Positions 7,153-11,907 of a stretch of 11,907 nt of DNA are shown in pieces. The stretch covers positions 1-11,907 of the forward strand of contig JAEZVR010000038.1 of the NCBI GenBank assembly GCA_023420715.1, in the 5' to 3' direction. Numbering within the stretch: the first letter of the stretch is position 1; each line of letters begins with the position of its first letter. A model generated the notes under the pieces. The model searched no databases, had not been told where the DNA came from, and saw only the letters and a program-made list of their open reading frames with translations. The DNA is from Bacillota bacterium. Lineage in GTDB: Bacteria > Bacillota > Clostridia > Saccharofermentanales > Fastidiosipilaceae. The position numbers and the translations under genes are program-made.

Positions 7153-8234
7153 CATTTCTCCACTTTCACCAAAGTTGTCCATCCCAGTTCATCCGGTTTT
7201 GTGCCGTATTGAATACCGGTCAGACTCTCATATAGATCTCGACTGATCGCACCTGTTTTCCCCTCGTTGAAACAATAGGTTTGATCACCAAATGACAATT
7301 CCCCAATCGGTGAAATAACAGCTGCTGTCCCCGTTCCAAAGGCTTCTTGAATCAAACCTTTTTTTGCTTTTTCGACAATTTCATCAACAGAAATTCGCCG
7401 TTCCACCACCGCCATTCCTCGATGGCGCAACAGTTCTATCACAGATTGTCGGGTAATCCCCGGCAAAATACTCCCGCTCAATGCCGGCGTTACCACCGTA
7501 TGATCCATCACAAAGAAAACATTCATCGAACCCACTTCTTCAACATAGCGCTGTTCGACCCCATCGAGCCAAAGCACCTGTGCAAAGCCTTTTTGATGGG
7601 CTTGTTCCTGAGCCAACAAGCTTGCCGCATAATTCCCTGCACATTTGGCTTCGCCAGTGCCACCTCTGACGGCTCTGACATATTGATTTTCAATATAGAT
7701 TTTTACTGGATTCATCCCTGCTTCATAATAAGCACCGGACGGCGACAAAATGATTAAAAACAAATAGGTTTTTGAAACCGAAACGCCCAAATATTCATCT
7801 GTCGCAATGACAAAAGGGCGAATATATAGCGATGTATTTTCTGCAGAAGGCACCCAATCTGCATCCACAGCAACGAGGGTTTCGATCGCGGTTTTGACCA
7901 AATCCTCATCCAAGGCAGGAATACCCAGTCGTTCATTTGAACGATTAAGCCGCTGGATATTGAGTTCTGGGCGAAAGAGCTGAATCTGATGATCCTTGCG
8001 GCGGTATGCCTTTAGGCCCTCAAAAACCGCCTGTGCATAATGAAAAACCATACAGGCCGGATCCAGCTGCAAAGGCGCATAAGGTACAATGGCGGGATCA
8101 TGCCAACCTCGATCTACATGATACGGCATCATAAACATGTGATCTGTAAAATGTTTACCAAAGCCCAAGCCCTCGTCGACAGCTGGCTTTATCTTGGGTT
8201 TGGCTGTTTTTTCAATACGAATCTTTTGAGACAT
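7152..8234 (-). CDS. ilvE: branched-chain amino acid aminotransferase
   Basis: This cytoplasmic PLP enzyme of 360 residues exchanges amino groups between glutamate and the 2-keto acids of leucine, isoleucine and valine. Key features are FHYAQAVFEGLKAYR at 64-78, the PLP lysine Lys197 in GGTGEAKCAGNYAAS (191-205), EVGSMNVFF at 233-241, GSILPGITR at 254-262 and EAFGTGTAAVISPIG at 297-311. The length and these sequences fit the longer type-II (eukaryote-like) bacterial BCAT group. Start: ATG with AAGGAGG six bases upstream. A perfect -10 lies in the short gap to apbE, so the gene can be transcribed separately from the upstream trio. The leader would be only about 25 bases, so no T-box or leader peptide fits. 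No other ilv or leu gene is nearby; the stop overlaps the start of the phosphoglycerol transferase gene. Confidence 0.95.
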   Translation of the reverse strand: MSQKIRIEKTAKPKIKPAVDEGLGFGKHFTDHMFMMPYHVDRGWHDPAIVPYAPLQLDPACMVFHYAQAVFEGLKAYRRKDHQIQLFRPELNIQRLNRSNERLGIPALDEDLVKTAIETLVAVDADWVPSAENTSLYIRPFVIATDEYLGVSVSKTYLFLIILSPSGAYYEAGMNPVKIYIENQYVRAVRGGTGEAKCAGNYAASLLAQEQAHQKGFAQVLWLDGVEQRYVEEVGSMNVFFVMDHTVVTPALSGSILPGITRQSVIELLRHRGMAVVERRISVDEIVEKAKKGLIQEAFGTGTAAVISPIGELSFGDQTYCFNEGKTGAISRDLYESLTGIQYGTKPDELGWTTLVKVEK

Positions 8235-8265
8235 CGCTTGCCTCCTTCAAATCAAAATTAAACTT

Positions 8266-8271
8266 ATTATA
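8266..8271 (-). promoter_or_regulatory. putative -10 element for ilvE
   Basis: A perfect TATAAT on the minus strand lies 31 bases before the ilvE ATG, giving a predicted start near 8259. The -35 position at 17 bases (GTGAAG, 8294-8289) is weak and overlaps the stop codon of apbE. TATAAT is also present on the plus strand (8268-8273) by local symmetry, but no gene follows it there. Confidence 0.45.
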
Positions 8272-8290
8272 ATGTAGTTTTTAACGACCT

Positions 8291-9448
8291 TCACCCGCCG
8301 GTGACATAAGCTTCAAAACCAGGCGTCTCTTCAAGCACATCACCTTTTACCCAAAGGGCTTCAACATCTTTTTGTGTCGCCAAAAAGGCCTTGCCCTCTG
8401 GAATGCTCATGTTAAAAAGTGCTGTCGCATACGCATCTGCGAGTGCAGAATCTTTGGCAATCACCGTAACCGCATCGACGGATTCACTGGGATATCCCGT
8501 TTTCGGATTAATAATATGGTGATACCGTTTACCATCAATTTGAATATAGCGTTGGTAAATACCACTGGTCACCACGGACAAGTCCTTAACGGCCAAAGTC
8601 TTGAGTCGCTTGGGCAATGACGAATCGCCGGACGTCGGCGGTGTGTTGCTATACAAATGATCATTTTCTGCCAATGCAGCCGCCGGATTTTGAATACCAA
8701 TCAGCCAAGGTGTTCCATCTGGTTTTTCGCCAATGGTGCGCACATTTCCGCCTAAACTAATCAAACACGAGGTAACACCCAATTTTTTAAGTTTCTCTGT
8801 CAAGCGTTCTGCCACATAACCTTTAGCAATCGCACCCACATCGATGCGCGCCTTTGGATCTCGAATCTCTACCGTCAAATGCGATTCATCTAACCGAAGC
8901 GCATCTAGAGCAATGTGATCCTTTGCCGCATTCAATTCTGTTGCGGTTGGCAGTTTTACAGCGTTCAAAGTTTCTAAAGAAGGCAGGTCTTTTGCCTGTT
9001 TAGTCGCCTCATGCCAAAGTTGTGTTAGGGCGCCAATCATTGGATTCATGGTTCCATGGGTTTGCTCGCCGTAAGTTTTGGCTGTCCGAAGCAAATCAAA
9101 AATCGACTCATCGACCTGAATTGGACCTTTGCCGGCTTGATCATTGATCGACTTTAAATTGACAGAACGGGTGGCATCTTGAAATGTATTAAATGCCTCG
9201 TGATATTCGCCAAGCCACTGATCAATTTGCTGAAACCAGGATTCCCCAATCGGTTTGGATGGTGCATATAAAGTAATGGTCGAAACGGTATCAAAATAAT
9301 TGGTCCACAGGCGTTCAAGCTTCACCTCATTTGCTAAATCCGTATTGGTTTGCTGACTGTCACAACTCGTTAAAGCACCTGTCAAACTGATACAGATCAC
9401 CAAAAAGCCAATCAAAAAAACCTGCCGCAACTTAAACTGTCGATTCAT
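8291..9448 (-). CDS. apbE: FAD:protein FMN transferase, ApbE-family lipoprotein
   Basis: ApbE takes FAD and attaches FMN covalently to Ser or Thr of target proteins outside the cytoplasm. The 385-residue protein starts with a lipoprotein signal: basic MNRQFKLR, a hydrophobic stretch at 9-24, and the lipobox LTSC at 26-29, placing Cys29 as the lipid anchor. Family motifs are RIDVGAIAKGYVAE (201-214), CLISLGGNVRTIG (228-240), VVTSGIYQRY (292-301), HHIINPKTGYP (310-320) and DSALADAYATALFNM (333-347), the last two including the metal-binding region. A segment at about 255-285 looks like an insertion, which makes the protein longer than the common ~330-350 residues. Start: ATG with AAGGAG five bases upstream; it overlaps the preceding Gx gene by ATGA. 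No FMN-bind target lies in the window. Confidence 0.93.
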   Translation of the reverse strand: MNRQFKLRQVFLIGFLVICISLTGALTSCDSQQTNTDLANEVKLERLWTNYFDTVSTITLYAPSKPIGESWFQQIDQWLGEYHEAFNTFQDATRSVNLKSINDQAGKGPIQVDESIFDLLRTAKTYGEQTHGTMNPMIGALTQLWHEATKQAKDLPSLETLNAVKLPTATELNAAKDHIALDALRLDESHLTVEIRDPKARIDVGAIAKGYVAERLTEKLKKLGVTSCLISLGGNVRTIGEKPDGTPWLIGIQNPAAALAENDHLYSNTPPTSGDSSLPKRLKTLAVKDLSVVTSGIYQRYIQIDGKRYHHIINPKTGYPSESVDAVTVIAKDSALADAYATALFNMSIPEGKAFLATQKDVEALWVKGDVLEETPGFEAYVTGG

Positions 9449-9966
9449 CGGTTCTCCTTATTAATCCGAATTAAGGCCGGCATCACAATCCACAATAAAA
9501 TCGCGGTGACTGCACCGGTTATCGTGCCTAAAATGGCCAGTATGGGCGCCATTCTAAAAATCGTCACAAAGGGCATCATGAGCGCTAACATGAGCAACTG
9601 CCCCAATTGATGTGCCAAAGCGCCACTACAGCTCAATAAGAGCCAGCTCATGTATTTTCGTCCACAAGCATATAATAAACCCATCACCATACAAGCTAAA
9701 AGACCGCCAGCAAGACTCAATGCTGCGGCCAACAATCCCCTTGTGAGTAAAACAAAGGCAGATTTCAATAAAACAAGCATCAGGGTTTCTCTAAAACGTT
9801 GAACCGTCAAACTATAGAGAATGACAATATTTGCCAATCCCAATCTAACGGGAGCTGGGACAGGCAAGGGGGGTAATTGTAAATCAATCCATTGCAAAAT
9901 CAACACAAGGGCAAACAAGAGGGCTTGAAAGGCCAATTGACGAGCTAAGAATCGCTGCTGCTTCAT
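9445..9966 (-). CDS. Gx transporter family protein (heptaprenyl diphosphate synthase component I-like)
   Basis: This 173-residue, very hydrophobic protein has about five or six membrane spans. It carries RLGLANIVILYSL (41-53), SLAGGLLACMVM (84-95) and GALAHQLGQL (115-124), which are the recurring motifs of the family variously annotated as Gx transporter or heptaprenyl diphosphate synthase component I. The prenyl-synthase label is poorly supported, because there are no Asp-rich prenyltransferase motifs. The fold recalls small-molecule S-component-like membrane proteins. It sits between the NusG_II protein and ApbE with ATGA overlaps at both ends and no strong ribosome site, so translation is probably coupled. 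By context it may belong to a flavin or quinone electron-transfer system (compare EetB of Listeria, from memory). Confidence 0.85.
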   Translation of the reverse strand: MKQQRFLARQLAFQALLFALVLILQWIDLQLPPLPVPAPVRLGLANIVILYSLTVQRFRETLMLVLLKSAFVLLTRGLLAAALSLAGGLLACMVMGLLYACGRKYMSWLLLSCSGALAHQLGQLLMLALMMPFVTIFRMAPILAILGTITGAVTAILLWIVMPALIRINKENR

Positions 9967-10451
9967 TGGACAATATCCACCCCTGGGACTGGTGCTGGAT
10001 CACCTTGAATCGGCTGTGCAGACTGGCTGCCCTCAACATATCCCGCCTCATCACGCAAGCGAATGACAAATTGGTTGGGCAAACAGGCCGCATAATCGCC
10101 ACGATAGCGCAATTTTCCGGTACGCACACAAATTTGATCAGGACAATTCGATCGAACAATCGCGATGCTCTCGTGATCAAAAATTTGAAAAACAACTTGA
10201 GGGGCCTGAGGATAAGAAAAAGTACCAAGCGGTGTCGTCTTTAATGGAATTTCATCGATCAGGCGATTTTGATAATAAATTTCCGCAATCACGCCTTTAA
10301 TCGCTGCATGCTGATGTCCCCAGAGCACCCAACAGGCGACCAGGAGTATACCAAGCATAATCAGGACATCAAACCAATGCCACAGCGGTCGTTCCAATGC
10401 AGTCTTTTGACGACTGGCCAATCGTTTTAAACGAGATCTGTAATCCACCAT
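9963..10451 (-). CDS. NusG domain II-containing membrane-anchored protein
   Basis: The 162-residue protein has a basic N-terminus, one membrane span at about 26-46 and a small outer domain resembling NusG domain II. That domain contains SNCPDQICVRTG (101-112) and GDYAACLPNQFVIRL (118-132), with cysteines at 103, 108 and 123. It is not a transcription factor: the family is extracytoplasmic and usually found beside Gx-transporter and ApbE or FMN-bind genes. As I recall, EetA of the Listeria electron-transfer locus is of this kind. The C-terminal 20 residues are Pro- and Gln-rich. Start: the frame also allows GTG at 10457, but a TATAAT at 10463-10458 puts the transcript start at about 10451, exactly this ATG, so ATG is preferred. 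The gene overlaps the Gx gene by ATGA. Confidence 0.85.
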   Translation of the reverse strand: MVDYRSRLKRLASRQKTALERPLWHWFDVLIMLGILLVACWVLWGHQHAAIKGVIAEIYYQNRLIDEIPLKTTPLGTFSYPQAPQVVFQIFDHESIAIVRSNCPDQICVRTGKLRYRGDYAACLPNQFVIRLRDEAGYVEGSQSAQPIQGDPAPVPGVDIVQ

Positions 10452-10457
10452 AGGCAC

Positions 10458-10463
10458 ATTATA
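10458..10463 (-). promoter_or_regulatory. putative -10 element for the NusG_II/Gx/apbE operon
   Basis: A perfect TATAAT on the minus strand ends six bases before ATG 10451, so the predicted transcript would begin at or next to the start codon. The -35 position at a 17-base spacing (TGTGCA) matches only three of six. It lies back to back with the SRP RNA promoter, whose -35 region begins six bases away. Confidence 0.5.
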
Positions 10464-10468
10464 ACGAC

Positions 10469-10497
10469 TTCAATTTAAAATGCACATTTGATATAAT
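10469..10497 (+). promoter_or_regulatory. extended -10 promoter of the SRP RNA gene
   Basis: TGATATAAT at 10489-10497 is an extended -10 with a perfect hexamer at 10492-10497. TTCAAT at 10469-10474 is a weak -35 at 17 bases. Transcription would begin near 10504, shortly before the long SRP RNA helix. No separate dnaX promoter was seen, so this one may also drive dnaX. Confidence 0.65.
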
Positions 10498-10503
10498 GCT
10501 TAT

Positions 10504-10661
10504 TCAATTATGAATATCATCTCTCATCTGGAGTCGGCCATGGGTCTTGTGCGATGTGGCCCGTGAACCATGTCAGGTCCGGAAGGAAGCAGCATTAAGC
10601 GGTCTCCCACAGGTGCTGCAAGTCAGCCTGTGATCGACTTCAGGTGAGGGGTGATATTTTT
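10504..10661 (+). ncRNA. ffs: small signal recognition particle RNA (4.5S type) with a long closing helix
   Basis: SRP RNA binds Ffh and targets nascent membrane and secreted proteins. The diagnostic apical part is present: GTCAGGTCCGGAAGGAAGCA at 10572-10591, with the GGAA tetraloop at 10581-10584 and the A-rich internal loop on the 3' side. Below it, ACC/GGT (10567-10569 with 10601-10603), GTGG/CCAC (10556-10559 with 10607-10610), CTTG/CAAG (10546-10549 with 10619-10622) and a six-pair helix (10539-10544 with 10627-10632) follow the usual domain. The base is then closed by 25 consecutive pairs, 10512-10536 with 10635-10659, leading into UUUUU at 10657-10661. Ends were set from the promoter and the U run, and are approximate. 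There is no room for an Alu domain. dnaX starts 14 bases later, a neighbourhood common in Bacillota. Confidence 0.95.
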
Positions 10662-10675
10662 ATCAGGAGGCAAAC

Positions 10676-11907
10676 ATGGCGCAAATGGCATTGTATCGCA
10701 AATGGCGGCCACGCCGATTTGATGAAGTTGTCGACCAGGAGCACATTGTGCATGCCCTTCGACACAGCGTTCAATCCGGCAAGATTGCCCACGCTTATTT
10801 GTTCTGTGGCACCCGTGGTACCGGAAAAACCACCGTGGCGAAAATTTTTGCCAATGCGATCGCCTGCGAATCGCCAGATGAGGGCAATCCATGTGGACAT
10901 TGCGCCGTCTGTAAATCCTTTCTCCAAGGCAACTTAATGGATATCATCGAAATGGATGCCGCCTCCAACAACAGCGTCGAAACCATCCGTCGAATCATCG
11001 ATGAAGTGGTCTATTTACCATCGCAGGCGAAGTTTAAAATCTATATCATCGACGAAGCTCACATGCTCTCTCCAGGCGCTTTTAATGCCCTCCTCAAAAC
11101 ACTAGAAGAGCCACCTGCTCATGCTGTTTTTATGCTTGCCACAACCGAAGCGCACCGCATTATGCCAACCATTGCTTCGCGTTGCCAACGCTACGACTTT
11201 CATCGAATTGACAACCATGCTATGGTGGCACGACTACAGCAAATTGCAACTTCCGAAGGTATCGATTGCACAAAAAGCGGTCTCGAAGAAATTGCCCGCC
11301 ATGCCGATGGTGCACTCAGGGATGCCGTCAGTTTATTGGATCAATGTCGTACCGCAATCGATGGATCTATTGATCAAGCCAGTGTACGCGATTTAATCGG
11401 ATTAATTGACCTGAGTATCATGGGAAATCTCATCCAAGCCATGCTCGATCAAAATCCAGATGCTGTTCTACAGCAAATCAATGATTTGGTCCAAAGCGGA
11501 AAAGATATTCGACGGTTTGTACAGGATTTAATCCCGTACGTCCGTCACTTGATGGTTTTTAAAACCTGTCAGAATCCCCAGCAATTTGTTCAAGCTTCAA
11601 CTCAAGACACCAAACAAATCGCACTTTTAGCGAATCAATGTTCACGACATGACTTACTCCAGCTCATGCAAGCATTGAACACCCTAGCCAATGATCTTAA
11701 ATGGCATGTTTCCCCCAGGACTTCCTTAGAAGCACAACTTTTGGGTTTAATGTCTTTTATATCCCCGTCAACCCAAACAGCGGTAGTGCCCACCGGCGAA
11801 GCAAAACAAACCGTGGCAGAAGAAAATCCAGTGCTAGACAGCCAAAATCCGCCACTTCCACCGACAGATATCGCCCTAGAATCAGGTGCAACCGATCCGT
11901 CCAGCGT
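10676..11907 (+). CDS. dnaX: DNA polymerase III subunits gamma/tau, N-terminal 410 residues (cut by window edge)
   Basis: DnaX is the ATPase of the clamp loader that places the beta clamp on DNA, and its tau form links polymerase cores. Visible motifs are Walker A GTRGTGKT at 45-52, a four-cysteine zinc module (Cys 64, 73, 76 and 79), Walker B and DEAH box IYIIDEAHML at 122-131, the arginine-finger motif SRC at 168-170, and sensor 2 around GALRDAVSLLDQ at 212-223. The third, oligomerisation domain continues to about residue 375. After it comes a Pro-, Glu- and Thr-rich linker that would lead to the tau-specific C-terminus beyond the edge. The frame is open to the last base, so any programmed frameshift lies outside the window. 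Start: ATG with AGGAGG at 10665-10670, five bases upstream and just after the SRP RNA. Confidence 0.97.
   Translation, partial: MAQMALYRKWRPRRFDEVVDQEHIVHALRHSVQSGKIAHAYLFCGTRGTGKTTVAKIFANAIACESPDEGNPCGHCAVCKSFLQGNLMDIIEMDAASNNSVETIRRIIDEVVYLPSQAKFKIYIIDEAHMLSPGAFNALLKTLEEPPAHAVFMLATTEAHRIMPTIASRCQRYDFHRIDNHAMVARLQQIATSEGIDCTKSGLEEIARHADGALRDAVSLLDQCRTAIDGSIDQASVRDLIGLIDLSIMGNLIQAMLDQNPDAVLQQINDLVQSGKDIRRFVQDLIPYVRHLMVFKTCQNPQQFVQASTQDTKQIALLANQCSRHDLLQLMQALNTLANDLKWHVSPRTSLEAQLLGLMSFISPSTQTAVVPTGEAKQTVAEENPVLDSQNPPLPPTDIALESGATDPSS

Noticed and set aside
8235..8290. T-box riboswitch or leader peptide in front of ilvE.
   Set aside because: The gap to apbE is only 56 bases and the predicted leader about 25 bases, too short for either.
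8291..8304. Small hairpin at the apbE stop (minus-strand TCACC/GGTGA with a four-base loop) as a terminator between apbE and ilvE.
   Set aside because: The stem is only five pairs and is followed by AGGTCGTTAAAAAC rather than a U run, so it is unlikely to stop transcription.
9445..9966. Gx-family gene as a true heptaprenyl diphosphate synthase subunit.
   Set aside because: No Asp-rich prenyltransferase motif is present and the protein is almost wholly membrane-embedded; the label is inherited from old family naming.
9963..10451. NusG_II protein as a transcription elongation factor.
   Set aside because: It has an N-terminal membrane span and paired cysteines in an outer domain and lacks the NusG NGN and KOW domains.
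11882..11893. SGAT at DnaX residues 403-406, resembling the ApbE flavinylation motif.
   Set aside because: It lies in a low-complexity linker of a cytoplasmic replication protein with no FMN-bind domain; a chance match.
1..11907. CRISPR arrays, insertion sequences, tRNA genes, or direct-repeat arrays.
   Set aside because: Reading through both strands showed no repeat-spacer pattern, transposase-like protein or tRNA-like cloverleaf; a dedicated search could not be run.

Overview
The window looks like an ordinary chromosomal stretch of a Bacillota-type (Firmicutes) bacterium with moderate, roughly mid-40s percent G+C by eye. The reasons are strong AGGAGG-type ribosome sites, the SRP RNA gene directly before dnaX, a YugP-type membrane zinc peptidase, and the NusG-domain-II / Gx-transporter / ApbE gene trio, which is typical of low-GC Gram-positives and their relatives. 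The small type of SRP RNA argues against Bacilli such as Bacillus itself. No mobile element, CRISPR array, tRNA or rRNA was found. Genus and species cannot be read from the sequence.

Layout. (1) 1-755: two divergent XRE-type helix-turn-helix regulators share an A+T-rich spacer of 188 bases; the left one is cut by the window edge. (2) 792-2393, minus: a ClC-type chloride/proton antiporter with a C-terminal TrkA-C-like domain. (3) 2489-5267, plus: rpiA (best start 2547, not the upstream TTG), then a YugP-like membrane zinc metallopeptidase and an MFS transporter whose ribosome site overlaps the stop of the peptidase gene. (4) 5294-5321: a perfect 12-bp two-way terminator between convergent genes, covering the last five codons of the minus-strand gene. 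(5) 10463 down to 5308, minus: a tightly packed run in transcription order of NusG-domain-II protein, Gx-transporter-family protein, ApbE FMN transferase, ilvE, and an LtaS/MdoB-type phosphoglycerol transferase. Three of its four junctions overlap (ATGA, ATGA, and TGATG or ATGA), and ilvE also has a -10 of its own. (6) 10469 to the end, plus: a promoter, the small SRP RNA with an unusually long closing helix, and dnaX, which runs off the right edge.

How the genes work together. The NusG_II/Gx/ApbE trio is the most suggestive unit. ApbE attaches FMN covalently to proteins outside the cytoplasm, and as I recall the two small membrane genes resemble EetA and EetB of the flavin-based extracellular electron transfer locus of Listeria. 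No flavinylation target, NADH dehydrogenase or quinone gene lies in the window, so only part of such a system is visible. The rest is housekeeping: pentose phosphate metabolism (rpiA), branched-chain amino acid metabolism (ilvE), envelope glycerol-phosphate polymers (LtaS/MdoB type), protein targeting (SRP RNA) and replication (dnaX). I do not see a clearly new defence or mobile system. The points most worth following up are the long SRP RNA helix, the predicted leaderless start of the NusG_II gene, and the flavinylation-type operon.
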